A DNA stretch of 13,002 nucleotides from Chromatiales bacterium (GTDB lineage Bacteria > Pseudomonadota > Gammaproteobacteria > SZUA-152). The stretch is from positions 1 to 13,002 of the forward strand of contig JALTPW010000231.1 in the NCBI GenBank assembly GCA_026999335.1, read 5' to 3'. The notes below the pieces were generated by a model. The model did not search any database and was not told the DNA's origin. It saw nothing but the letters and a program-made list of their open reading frames with translations. The translations under genes were made by a program, and so were the position numbers. Position 1 is the stretch's first letter; every line of letters begins with the position of its first letter. Of this stretch, positions 1 to 7,567 are shown one piece after another.

Positions 1-2
1 AA

Positions 3-749
3 CGGCAAACGGAACCGGTCATTCCGTCAGAAGAGGCGACCAAGCTGGATCAGGCAGAGGAACAGCCAACGTCCCGCCGGGTGGCGTACAAATCCGTCTT
101 GTCTGCCGTCGTGGTCGGCATCATCGCCATCGGTGGGCTGTCATTTTTCATCGTCCAACAGCCGGGGAATCCGATCAATGACGCCCGGGTGCCGGAACCC
201 GGCACACCCACGCAGGCCGTTATCGAGAGTCCAGAGTCAGAGGTAGCCATAGCCGAGGACAAAATCGAGCAGATCGACCAGAGCCTGACCTCCCTGTCCG
301 GCCGGATCGACCGTGGCTTCGAAGCACAGCTTGCCCATAGTACGGATGTGAAGCAAAGCCTGGCGTCCGTGGCCGAAACGGTTCGGGCGATCAACGTGGC
401 CGTTGCCGATCTCACAAAAAGTAACCAGACCCTTAGCCAGCGTATCGATGCGGCCATTTCACGGCTGAATACCCTCATCAAGGAGACCCGGAAGCGCAAG
501 GTCGCCCAGCGCAAGCCGGTGGCCAGGCTGAAACCCCGACCCCCCAAAACGCCACCGTTTCATGTCGATGCCATCGACGTTTGGGATGACGTGACCTATG
601 TGGCCATCTCCCAGGCAGGACGGGTGGCGTTTTTGAAGTCGGGGGAGCAGCAGTCAGGCTGGACCGTGGCTCGCATCGACCGCCTCAAGGGCCGGGTTGA
701 ATTCAAAGGGCCGGTTGGCCAGCACCATTCCGTTTCATTGCAGAGGTAG
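3..749 (+). CDS. ICE membrane-anchored coiled-coil protein, 5' end outside window
   Basis: The reading frame is open from base 3, so the window probably cuts the gene. A GTG at 81 could start a 222-residue protein, but no ribosome binding site precedes it and the upstream codons read as a plausible charged N-terminal tail. Counting from that GTG, a single hydrophobic segment lies at about residues 6-25. It is followed by a Glu/Gln/Ser-rich region with heptad-like spacing (about 50-135), a basic Pro/Lys/Arg linker, and a C-terminal beta-rich stretch (about 155-222) with a WDD and GWTVARID pattern. This architecture suggests an inner-membrane protein with a periplasmic stalk and a small C-terminal domain, vaguely like PilP-type pilus proteins, but I do not recognise the family. 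It stands directly upstream of the TIGR03759 cluster, so a role in the conjugation or pilus apparatus is inferred from context. Confidence 0.75.
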   Translation, partial: RQTEPVIPSEEATKLDQAEEQPTSRRVAYKSVLSAVVVGIIAIGGLSFFIVQQPGNPINDARVPEPGTPTQAVIESPESEVAIAEDKIEQIDQSLTSLSGRIDRGFEAQLAHSTDVKQSLASVAETVRAINVAVADLTKSNQTLSQRIDAAISRLNTLIKETRKRKVAQRKPVARLKPRPPKTPPFHVDAIDVWDDVTYVAISQAGRVAFLKSGEQQSGWTVARIDRLKGRVEFKGPVGQHHSVSLQR

Positions 750-754
750 AACCG

Positions 755-1024
755 ATGGAAATCGTATTGGCCGTGTTGTTGCTCTTCGGTGGTTTTGCGC
801 TGGGATCTGCCACCGTAGACAAGCAGGGTGATGTTGAACCCTCCAGTATGATGGCATCTCTCACGCAGGCTGTGTCAAATTCAGTGCGTGCCACGCCCGA
901 CAAGCGTAAGTGTCTGTCTGACAAGTCCGGGATTTACCAGGATCTGTCTGTGCCTTATACCGGCCAGAGCGACCAGGCCGCGCCGAAGACCGACACCTGT
1001 GAAGGAGAGTGCACCGATGAATAG
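755..1024 (+). CDS. Small exported or membrane-anchored ICE protein, function unknown
   Basis: This 89-residue protein begins with a hydrophobic stretch of about 18 residues (EIVLAVLLLFGGFALGSA) that would act as a signal peptide or membrane anchor. The rest is polar and holds three cysteines, one at about residue 53 and two near the C-terminus in a CEGEC arrangement, which could form disulfides in the periplasm. The gene starts 5 bases after the preceding stop and its end overlaps the next gene by 8 bases, so it is translated as part of the transfer operon. No known family is recognised. The tight coupling on both sides is the main reason to accept it as real. Confidence 0.65.
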   Translation: MEIVLAVLLLFGGFALGSATVDKQGDVEPSSMMASLTQAVSNSVRATPDKRKCLSDKSGIYQDLSVPYTGQSDQAAPKTDTCEGECTDE

Positions 1025-1793
1025 ACGATGGAAACCGGTTGTTCTTCTGTGTGTCCTTGTGGCATCACACACTGTGACGGCCGCCGAGTTGTCACAGACC
1101 CAGATCAAGAATACCGGGCAGGATAGCGCGCACAAAGCCACGAACGTCTTATCTGCCACGGATCTGGCGCATGCCCGTCTATGGGGTTTGTCGGAGACGG
1201 AGTGGCGCCGTTACAAACAGTTGATGCAGGGCATTCGCGGGAGCATCAGCCCATCGACCATATCGCCCATCGAGGTGCTCGGTATTCATGCGCGCGATGA
1301 CGCGGAGCGACAGCGGTATGCCGAAGTGTGGGCGCGTGCGATGTATGAAGACGCCGGTCGTATCCTTGCGTTCCAGCGCGCCTACGACGCCGCAGCCAAG
1401 CGCCTGTATCCGAATGTGTCTCTGATCGACGTAAGCCGGTTGCCGGGAAAGCGTGATGTGAAAAACCCCTTTCAGTCCGGGGACCGTCTGTTGTTCTTTA
1501 CACGCCCGGATTGTCCGGCCTGCGATCTGCTGCTGAAAAAGTTATTAAAACGGATCGATGAAGTCAGCGGTATCGATATCTATCTCACCGATGTGGACAA
1601 GGGCGATGATGCGGCGGTGCGTAGCTGGGCTACCACACACAAGATCAATCCCGATTGGGTACGCAGCCGGCGGATCACCCTCAATCATGAGGGTGGTGCC
1701 CTCGACAAACTGACCCAGGGGCAAGGTGAAGTCCCGTCCGTATTGCGGCGGTGGGGCGAGGACGTCTCAAGTCTCCCCGTTTCGGATCTGTAA
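1017..1793 (+). CDS. TIGR03759 family integrating conjugative element protein
   Basis: The ATG at 1017 is chosen because an AAGGAG ribosome site lies at 1002-1007. Longer in-frame starts would run through the preceding gene. The 258-residue product has a clear signal peptide (about residues 1-22, ending TVTAA), so it acts in the periplasm. The middle region (about 45-135) is helical and contains the stretch LWGLSETEWRRYKQLM that is characteristic of this ICE family. From about residue 155 the protein looks like a thioredoxin-type fold, with LLFFTRPDCPACD giving a C166-x-x-C169 pair. Its biochemical role is not established; a redox or disulfide role in assembling the mating-pair apparatus is an inference from the CxxC motif. 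It is followed three bases later by the transglycosylase gene. Confidence 0.88.
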   Translation: MNRRWKPVVLLCVLVASHTVTAAELSQTQIKNTGQDSAHKATNVLSATDLAHARLWGLSETEWRRYKQLMQGIRGSISPSTISPIEVLGIHARDDAERQRYAEVWARAMYEDAGRILAFQRAYDAAAKRLYPNVSLIDVSRLPGKRDVKNPFQSGDRLLFFTRPDCPACDLLLKKLLKRIDEVSGIDIYLTDVDKGDDAAVRSWATTHKINPDWVRSRRITLNHEGGALDKLTQGQGEVPSVLRRWGEDVSSLPVSDL

Positions 1794-1796
1794 CCC

Positions 1797-2345
1797 ATGG
1801 TGGCGTTGATGCGTGTTTTTGGCTGGCCGATCGTATTTGCCGTCCTGTTGCTGCCTGCCATGAGCAGGGCGGACGAATCCGTGCCCGCCGGTTATCGCAT
1901 GATTGCGGCTGAGCAGGGCATCCCCCAGAGCGTTCTGTTCGCTGTGGCACTTACTGAAAGCGGTAAGCCGACGGGACAGGCCGGTGCCCTCCGGCCCTGG
2001 CCCTGGACATTGAATGTTGCTGGCCGGGGGTATTTCTTCGGTTCCCGGCAAGCGGCCTGGCAGGCATTGATGGCGTATCTGAAGGCGGGGAAGCGTTCCA
2101 TCGATGTCGGCCTGATGCAGGTCAACTGGCGTTATCATCAGGATCAACTCGGGACACCGTGGCAGGCGCTCGATCCCTATCATAACCTGCGTGTCGGCGC
2201 TGGGATTCTGCAGAGCTGTTATGTCACTCGACAGGACTGGTGGGCCAGCGTGGGTTGCTATCACGCACCGACGGACACCCATCGGGCCGACCGGTACCGT
2301 CGCCGTGTCATCTCTCACTGGCAGCGCATTGTACAGACGGGATAA
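1797..2345 (+). CDS. Lytic transglycosylase (SLT, lysozyme-like) of the conjugation system
   Basis: The 182-residue product has an N-terminal signal peptide (about 1-25, ending MSRA) followed by a lysozyme-like domain. The catalytic glutamate is E54 in ALTESG. The GLMQ motif lies at residues 105-108 (DVGLMQVNWRYH) and the NLRVGAGIL helix at about 130-138, all in the order usual for SLT domains. Such enzymes cleave the MurNAc-GlcNAc bond of peptidoglycan and open local gaps so that the type IV secretion channel can cross the cell wall. It lies 3 bases after the TIGR03759 gene and 4 bases before the TIGR03765 gene, the order normal in this ICE family. No strong ribosome site precedes the ATG at 1797; the in-frame ATG at 1809 is an alternative start. 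Confidence 0.9.
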   Translation: MVALMRVFGWPIVFAVLLLPAMSRADESVPAGYRMIAAEQGIPQSVLFAVALTESGKPTGQAGALRPWPWTLNVAGRGYFFGSRQAAWQALMAYLKAGKRSIDVGLMQVNWRYHQDQLGTPWQALDPYHNLRVGAGILQSCYVTRQDWWASVGCYHAPTDTHRADRYRRRVISHWQRIVQTG

Positions 2346-2349
2346 CACG

Positions 2350-2880
2350 ATGGGTCGATTCAGTCCGTATTGCCGGAAGGTCATGGTTATGGGTTGCCTG
2401 CTAGTGCCCATAATGGCTCAGGCCGATCTGACCGTGATCTATGACAGCGGTCATACTCAGCCCATCGCGCCGTTTTTCGAGGTTTTCGAATCGGCAGAAG
2501 GCATGCCGCAGCAAAACCCGATGCCGACAAAACCGCGACTCGGTGCAGCTGACCCTAAAGCCTGGTTACCCATACAATCGCCCGGCCTGACACCGGACCT
2601 GGTACAGGCACGCGCACATGATCGACCGTTCACCCGACCTTTCTTTCTGATTGGTTCCGAGTCGCGATCCCGGCAATGGTTGCAGGCGCACCGCGAGCGG
2701 TTGAAAGAAATAGGCGCCGTCGGGATGCTGGTGCAAGCCGAGACGATGGAGGATCTGCGAACGATCGCCAGACTGGCCGATGGTCTGTCCATTCTGCCCG
2801 CGTCGGGCAGCGACATCGCCAAGGCCCTGGGCGTCTCTCATTATCCGGTGCTGATCTCGGCGCACGGTATCGAGCAGTGA
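2350..2880 (+). CDS. TIGR03765 family (PFL_4695-like) integrating conjugative element protein
   Basis: The 176-residue product begins with a signal peptide (about residues 1-25, ending MAQA), followed at once by the hallmark segment DLTVIYDSGHTQPIAPFFEV. Further family-typical stretches are RPFFLIGSESRSRQWL in the middle and GLSILPASGSD and HYPVLISAHGIEQ at the C-terminus. The family occurs almost only in ICE transfer clusters, directly before traD, as here. It probably acts in the periplasm. The biochemical function is not known, and the integrating-element name reflects only its context. The stop codon overlaps the GTG start of traD in a GTGA arrangement, indicating translational coupling. 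The start at 2350 is preferred because it gives a proper signal peptide; upstream in-frame codons run through the transglycosylase gene. Confidence 0.9.
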   Translation: MGRFSPYCRKVMVMGCLLVPIMAQADLTVIYDSGHTQPIAPFFEVFESAEGMPQQNPMPTKPRLGAADPKAWLPIQSPGLTPDLVQARAHDRPFTRPFFLIGSESRSRQWLQAHRERLKEIGAVGMLVQAETMEDLRTIARLADGLSILPASGSDIAKALGVSHYPVLISAHGIEQ

Positions 2881-4976
2881 GTACCCATCCCATCGAAGCC
2901 CTGCTACGGCCCCCGGTCGAGCTGTGGTCGACATTGGTGGCTTTTGCGACGGCAGGGATAGCCATTCTGGCCCCGTGGGCGCTGATGATGCCGCCGGGTG
3001 TCGCCTATGGCGCCGGCGCCGTACTGGGCCTGATCGGCCTGATCCGGGGCCGGCAGGCCTGGCGGGTGCTGCGCTACCAACGCAACATGCGCCGACTGCC
3101 TATATATAAAGTACGATCGCGCAAGATCCCGCTCAGCCGCCGCAAACTCTTTCTGGGCCGGGGCTTTCGCTGGACCCAGAAACACACCCAGCGCCTGCGC
3201 GATACCATCAGGCCGGAGGTCCAGCGTTACGTCCAGCCGGGTACGCTCTATCAGTGGGCACGCCGCAAGGAGGTTGCCTGGGAATCGGTCCCGATCCTGA
3301 GTTTGCTGGCGCGGTTGCTCCGGGTCCGGGCCTGGTGGAATCCGCTGGCCCCTTTGCCGGCTGTTGGGGGCAAACCGGCCCTGCATGCCGTCGAGCCGGA
3401 TGAGCAGGATGTGTGGATGGATATCGGCGAACGGGTGGGGCACACACTGGTCCTGGGAACTACCCGCGTCGGCAAGACCCGGCTGGCCGAGATCCTAATC
3501 ACCCAGGATATTCGCCGCGGGGATGTGGTGATCGTCTTCGATCCCAAGGGGGATGCGGGTTTGTTGCGGCGTGTATATGCCGAGGCCAAGCGGGCCGGGC
3601 GGGCCAAGGACTTCTACATGTTCCATCTGGGATTCCCGCAGGTCTCCTCCCGCTACAATGCCATCGGTAACTTCTCGCGCATTACCGAGGTGGCGACGCG
3701 CATCGCCAACCAGTTGCCCAGCGAAGGCAACTCGGCCGCCTTTAAGGAGTTCGCCTGGCGCTCCGTCAATATTATCGCCCGGGCACTGGTGGCGCTGGGG
3801 CGGCGTCCGGACTATCAGCAGGTGCGGCGTTACATCAACGACATCGAGCCCCTGTTCATGGAGTATGCCCGGTCCCATCTGGATACGCACGGCGCCGAGG
3901 ACTGGAAGGAGCAGGTGGAAGAACTGGCCAGCAAGATCTCGGAACGTAACTTGCCGGCGGCATTGCGGGGTCGCAATAAAGAAGCCATCGCTCTGATGCG
4001 TCATCTGCAGGCACAGGATCTCTACGATCCAGTCCTCGATGGGCTGGTGTCGGCTTTCAAGTACGACAAGACCTACTTCGACAAGATCGTCAGCTCCGTC
4101 GGCCCGCTGATGGAGAAGTTGACCACGGGCAATATCGCCGAACTGATCTCGCCGGACTATCTGGACGAGCAGGACACGCGGCCCATCTTCGAGTGGATGG
4201 ACGTGATCAGGCGCAAGGGCATCGTCTACGTCGGACTGGATGCCCTGACCGATACCACGGTGGCCAGTGCGGTAGGCAATTCCATGTTCGCCGATCTGGT
4301 GTCGGTCGCCGGGCACATTTACAAGCACGGCGTGGAGGGTGACGCTATCGGCACGCCACCGACGATCTCCATGCACGCCGATGAGTTCAACGAACTGATC
4401 GGCGACGAGTTCGTCCCATTACTGAACAAGGCCGGTGGCGCCGGCTTTCAGGTCACGGCCTACACCCAGACCTGGTCGGATGTTGAAGCACGCATCGGCA
4501 ATCGGGCGAAAGCCGGGCAGGTGGCGGGCAACTTCAACACCATGATTATGCTAAGGGTCAAGGAGCTTGCGACGGCCGAGATGCTCACCAACCAGCTACC
4601 GAAGGTCGAGGTGTTCACCTTGATGAGTGTCTCCGGGGTCAACGATTCCTCGGATCCGGGTTCCGGAATCGACTTCAGCTCCCGCAACGAGGACCGCATC
4701 AGCGTTTCGGAAGTCCCTATGCTCACGCCAGCCGAGCTGATTACGCTGCCCAAAGGGCAGGCCTTCGCACTCCTGGAGGGCGGGCAGCTCTGGAAGATCC
4801 GTATGCCCCTGCCGGCCTCCGATGCTGACATGCCGGAAACGCTTACTGAGATCGCCAACGAAATGGAACGAACCTACATCACCAACGATCACTGGTATCG
4901 GGTTCAGGAACCGTGGTGGGCAGCTGCGCCAGATGTCAGTGAGCCCGAGTTAGATCCAGAGGACTCCAATGGCTGA
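2877..4976 (+). CDS. traD: Type IV conjugative coupling factor TraD (TIGR03743)
   Basis: This 699-residue ATPase is the coupling protein that links the relaxase-DNA complex to the secretion channel and pumps DNA through the inner membrane. Two transmembrane helices lie at about residues 15-37 and 41-57. The P-loop GTTRVGKT is at about 194-201 with Lys200. It is followed by VVIVFDPKGD (about 217-226) and a Walker B-type ISMHADEF with D502-E503. The motif FQVTAYTQTWSD follows, as in the VirD4/TraG/TraD superfamily. The start is the GTG at 2877, which overlaps the stop of the preceding gene; an earlier in-frame ATG lies inside that gene and is rejected. The C-terminal tail is acidic. The gene end overlaps the next gene by 8 bases. 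Sequence and gene order agree with ICE TraD proteins rather than F-plasmid TraD. Confidence 0.96.
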   Translation: MSTHPIEALLRPPVELWSTLVAFATAGIAILAPWALMMPPGVAYGAGAVLGLIGLIRGRQAWRVLRYQRNMRRLPIYKVRSRKIPLSRRKLFLGRGFRWTQKHTQRLRDTIRPEVQRYVQPGTLYQWARRKEVAWESVPILSLLARLLRVRAWWNPLAPLPAVGGKPALHAVEPDEQDVWMDIGERVGHTLVLGTTRVGKTRLAEILITQDIRRGDVVIVFDPKGDAGLLRRVYAEAKRAGRAKDFYMFHLGFPQVSSRYNAIGNFSRITEVATRIANQLPSEGNSAAFKEFAWRSVNIIARALVALGRRPDYQQVRRYINDIEPLFMEYARSHLDTHGAEDWKEQVEELASKISERNLPAALRGRNKEAIALMRHLQAQDLYDPVLDGLVSAFKYDKTYFDKIVSSVGPLMEKLTTGNIAELISPDYLDEQDTRPIFEWMDVIRRKGIVYVGLDALTDTTVASAVGNSMFADLVSVAGHIYKHGVEGDAIGTPPTISMHADEFNELIGDEFVPLLNKAGGAGFQVTAYTQTWSDVEARIGNRAKAGQVAGNFNTMIMLRVKELATAEMLTNQLPKVEVFTLMSVSGVNDSSDPGSGIDFSSRNEDRISVSEVPMLTPAELITLPKGQAFALLEGGQLWKIRMPLPASDADMPETLTEIANEMERTYITNDHWYRVQEPWWAAAPDVSEPELDPEDSNG

Positions 4977-5703
4977 GGCCGTTGCCGATCCACGTCGGCG
5001 GGTGGTGCAGGAAGGGCTGATTTCCAAAGGTCTGACCGGTACTGCAAAAATCATCCAGTGGCTGCTGCTCTCATTGGTATTTTCGATCATCGTCGAATGG
5101 GCAGGTATGGTTCTCTGGTGGCCGGATCAAGGCATCGACCACAGCCGTACCATGCTGACCAGCGAGATCAGTTATCTCGATAACGATTTTCGTCGCAGTG
5201 TCGTTACCTCCGACCCAGCACGATTCGCCAAACGGTTCGCTGATAATACCTACCACTACCTGTTCGAGGTGACGCGGTTTGTTGATTTTATTCGCTGGGT
5301 GTCACCGCCACCGCTGAAGTACGAGCAGGGCATCAGACCAACGCTGCACAAGATCTACCAGCCCATAGCAGAGTACATCATCGCCATGATGCAGGTGACC
5401 CAGGTGTTCTCGGTGCGCCTTGCGATTCTGACCTTGGCCATGCCGATCTTCCTGCTGTTTAGCTTGGTCGCGCTCGTTGACGGGTTGGTGCAGCGCGATC
5501 TACGCCGATGGGGTGGGGGCCGTGAAAGTTCTTTCGTCTACCACTACGCAAAGAAGGCAGCTCTCCCGCTAGTCATCCTGACCTGGGTGACTTATCTCGC
5601 CTTACCGTTCAGTCTGCATCCAAGCTTCGTCATCTTGCCGTTTGCGACGTTGTTCGCGCTGACGGTGGCGGTAACGGCAAGTACGTTCAAAAAGTATCTA
5701 TGA
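4969..5703 (+). CDS. TIGR03747 family integrating conjugative element membrane protein
   Basis: The 244-residue product is an inner-membrane protein. A hydrophobic helix lies at about residues 27-50 (IIQWLLLSLVFSIIVEWAGMV), a second at about 148-170, and two more near 196-238. Between the first and second lies a soluble loop containing DNTYHYLFEVTRF and FIRWVSPPP. The segment LVDGLVQRDLRRWGGGRESSFVYHYAKK is a strong signature of this family, which includes DUF4400-type proteins and normally follows traD in ICEs. The ATG overlaps the traD stop by 8 bases, so the two are co-translated, and a role beside TraD in the coupling complex is likely though unproven. This is the last transfer gene before the cargo region. 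Confidence 0.92.
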   Translation: MAEAVADPRRRVVQEGLISKGLTGTAKIIQWLLLSLVFSIIVEWAGMVLWWPDQGIDHSRTMLTSEISYLDNDFRRSVVTSDPARFAKRFADNTYHYLFEVTRFVDFIRWVSPPPLKYEQGIRPTLHKIYQPIAEYIIAMMQVTQVFSVRLAILTLAMPIFLLFSLVALVDGLVQRDLRRWGGGRESSFVYHYAKKAALPLVILTWVTYLALPFSLHPSFVILPFATLFALTVAVTASTFKKYL

Positions 5704-5762
5704 GTTGGCCGAAATATGCGTGAATCTTCGAGGGGAGGTTTGTAGAGTCCTGCTAGCGCACA

Positions 5763-6143
5763 CTATGAATGTGTAATCATTATCCTTCGCCCACTATCTG
5801 CGCACCATTCTACCAAACCACGCTTGACCCAGAAGTGAGCGAAGGAACCATCTAGCTGTCGCACAGAGGGATGGATGGTTGGGCGGCCTATGAAGTCGGT
5901 CGTGATGGTCCAGCGTGGCCGTCGGTTCGCCATCAAGGACAGTTGGATAATCTCATCTTTGTATCGAGGACATCGGAATACTGCCCACTTCTGATAGCCC
6001 GGACCCCCGACGATGTAGATTATGCCGGGCTGCATGGCTTCTGGTGCGGGATGGTCAGATACCAGCTGGCTGATCAGTTCGGGGCTGCGAATGAAGCCGA
6101 GGTGAACTGCAATATCGCGCAGGAGAGTTCCGAACCACGACAT
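5763..6143 (-). CDS. DUF6527 family protein, last gene of ubiquitin-like operon
   Basis: The 126-residue product carries the pattern I associate with DUF6527: PGIIYIVGGPGYQKWAVFRC (about 39-58), RRPRWTI (about 74-80), GRPTIHPSV (86-94), AHFWVKRG (102-109) and VEWCADSG (111-118). The family is found with bacterial ubiquitin-like conjugation genes. Its function is not certain to me; a hydrolase that processes or removes the modifier is a reasonable idea. Typical members, as I remember them, have a CPCGCGE-like cluster and a GC pair before SHF. Here these read CPRYKDE and GSFAHF, so only C58 and C114 remain. The ATG at 6143 sits 2 bases after the E1 stop; a GTG one codon earlier overlaps that stop by one base and is an alternative. 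Confidence 0.82.
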   Translation of the reverse strand: MSWFGTLLRDIAVHLGFIRSPELISQLVSDHPAPEAMQPGIIYIVGGPGYQKWAVFRCPRYKDEIIQLSLMANRRPRWTITTDFIGRPTIHPSVRQLDGSFAHFWVKRGLVEWCADSGRRIMITHS

Positions 6144-6145
6144 CA

Positions 6146-7567
6146 CTACTCAATCCTGTCCAAGAAAGGATCGACATCGCCGGTACCCCATGTGTCTTTA
6201 GATGCACAGAGTGGACAGTCAGGTCGAGGGTGCCGACCGGGGCGGCGGTCTTCATTGTGATGAAAGCGCCGAACCCTGTTAGCTGCATGACCGTCCGGCC
6301 CGCGGAACCCCTGCAAGCGGTGCAGCAACTCGTTGACACCCATGCAGGCCAATTCCGTGGTAAAGGTTACTACGGCTGGGCTGGGGTTGCCCTCACCGAA
6401 CACGTAGGCCTCGGCCTTCCTCTTATCGTACTCCTCTGGGTTCTTGCGTTTTAGAGCCTGATCGGCCGCAATAGCGGTGTCAATGATTTCGCGACACAGG
6501 AGGCAGGTATGTCCCGGTCCGATAACAGTAACGCGGCCATCAAGTGCTTTGATGTTTGGTACGTCCTCGTTGCCGACGTCGATCGCTAGGCCGATGTCGA
6601 TGACCGGTGTCAGGTAGTAGTAGGCGAAGCGGTTCAGGAACATCCTGCCATCGTGATCGTCGGTACAGCCGAAAATCACGTCGCAAGCCTTCAGCGCGTC
6701 CCGGCAAAGTGGGTTGCCGACCCAGGCATCGAACGGCGTGACACGCACGCCAAGCCCGAGCTCGGTGATCTCTCGGGCGACAACCTCGACCTTCGGCCGC
6801 ATAGCGTCAGCATCTGCCTGACGCGCGCCGTGGAGACGATTGAGATTCGTCTGGTCAACGATGTCGTTATCGATCAGTACGATCTGGCCAATGCCCAGCC
6901 GCGCCAGCAACATGGCGACAGCACTTCCGGTACCGCCGCAGCCGACTATGCCGATACGCAGCTTGCGCAGATCCCGGTTGAGGGCCTGGCCGAACGCTAG
7001 AGCCTGTCGGTGGAATGCAGGCATGTCCAGCACTGTTGCCCGGTCTGGGTAATGCAGGGTTATGCGCGGGCCGATAACGCGGACAATCGATAGTGGTTCG
7101 TGGCCGGTTTTGGAAGGGTGCAACCATATCCGCCCCGTCATCTGCCCGTCCGGTGTAAGCACGATGCTCAGTATGCGCGTACCGTCGCCGTTGCGATTCA
7201 GCGCTCCTTGTAGAAGATCGGGCTCGTTGGCGTCATCCTGTGGGGAGAATGCCAGCAGGCCGGTGGGGTGGTTATGCACTATAGCGACGACCTGGTCATT
7301 GCCGGCGGCCTCCTTTAGCGACTGAACGAAGGAGTGCGTTCGCCATGAAATGTGTGCTGGCGTCGATTCCTCGATGTCCTCGTCGGGTACGGGGATGATG
7401 CGAGTTACCAGGAACTTTTCGTGGACTTGTCTCTCCCACGGGTCGATTCCCGTGCGGGCCTCTCGGCACAACAGATAGGCTGCACGTTCGCAACCGTCCT
7501 CGCGGATGAGATGTGCTTTAAGCGCCTCGTAATCCTCAGCACAAAACGTCAGGCTGTAGGTCGTCAT
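6146..7567 (-). CDS. JAB-E1 fusion: JAMM isopeptidase plus ThiF/E1-like adenylyltransferase
   Basis: The 473-residue product joins two enzymes. The N-terminal JAB domain (about 1-160) has an intact JAMM zinc motif: E27, then H98-N-H100, seven residues, S108, two residues, D111. It should cleave bonds after a ubiquitin-like tail. The C-terminal ThiF/E1 domain (about 185-430) has the nucleotide motif GIVGCGGTGS (206-215), LIDNDIVDQTNLNR (231-244) with the usual acidic and Arg/Asn ATP contacts, and K259. C355-x-x-C358 and C451-x-x-C454 form the structural zinc site. The loop before the late helix, where MoeB/ThiF enzymes normally hold a catalytic Cys, reads NPSPAVV without a cysteine. The ATG at 7567 overlaps the E2-like stop as ATGA. 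A longer in-frame start at 7738 lies inside the E2-like gene and is rejected. Confidence 0.92.
   Translation of the reverse strand: MTTYSLTFCAEDYEALKAHLIREDGCERAAYLLCREARTGIDPWERQVHEKFLVTRIIPVPDEDIEESTPAHISWRTHSFVQSLKEAAGNDQVVAIVHNHPTGLLAFSPQDDANEPDLLQGALNRNGDGTRILSIVLTPDGQMTGRIWLHPSKTGHEPLSIVRVIGPRITLHYPDRATVLDMPAFHRQALAFGQALNRDLRKLRIGIVGCGGTGSAVAMLLARLGIGQIVLIDNDIVDQTNLNRLHGARQADADAMRPKVEVVAREITELGLGVRVTPFDAWVGNPLCRDALKACDVIFGCTDDHDGRMFLNRFAYYYLTPVIDIGLAIDVGNEDVPNIKALDGRVTVIGPGHTCLLCREIIDTAIAADQALKRKNPEEYDKRKAEAYVFGEGNPSPAVVTFTTELACMGVNELLHRLQGFRGPDGHAANRVRRFHHNEDRRPGRHPRPDCPLCASKDTWGTGDVDPFLDRIE

Noticed and set aside
3100..3112. TATATATAAA resembling a promoter -10
   Set aside because: It lies in the middle of traD coding sequence and no -35 or downstream gene start goes with it.
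5731..5738. GGGGAGG ribosome-site-like sequence after TIGR03747
   Set aside because: No start codon with an open frame follows at a usable distance; its likeness to the RAQPRD ribosome site is only seven bases.
5758..5775. ACAC/GTGT hairpin at the convergent end of TIGR03747 and DUF6527
   Set aside because: A 4-base A/T-containing stem without a T-run on either strand is not a credible terminator.
5871..6260. 129-residue open frame on the + strand opposite the DUF6527 and E1 genes
   Set aside because: It lies wholly antisense to two well-supported genes, has no ribosome site and no recognisable domain.
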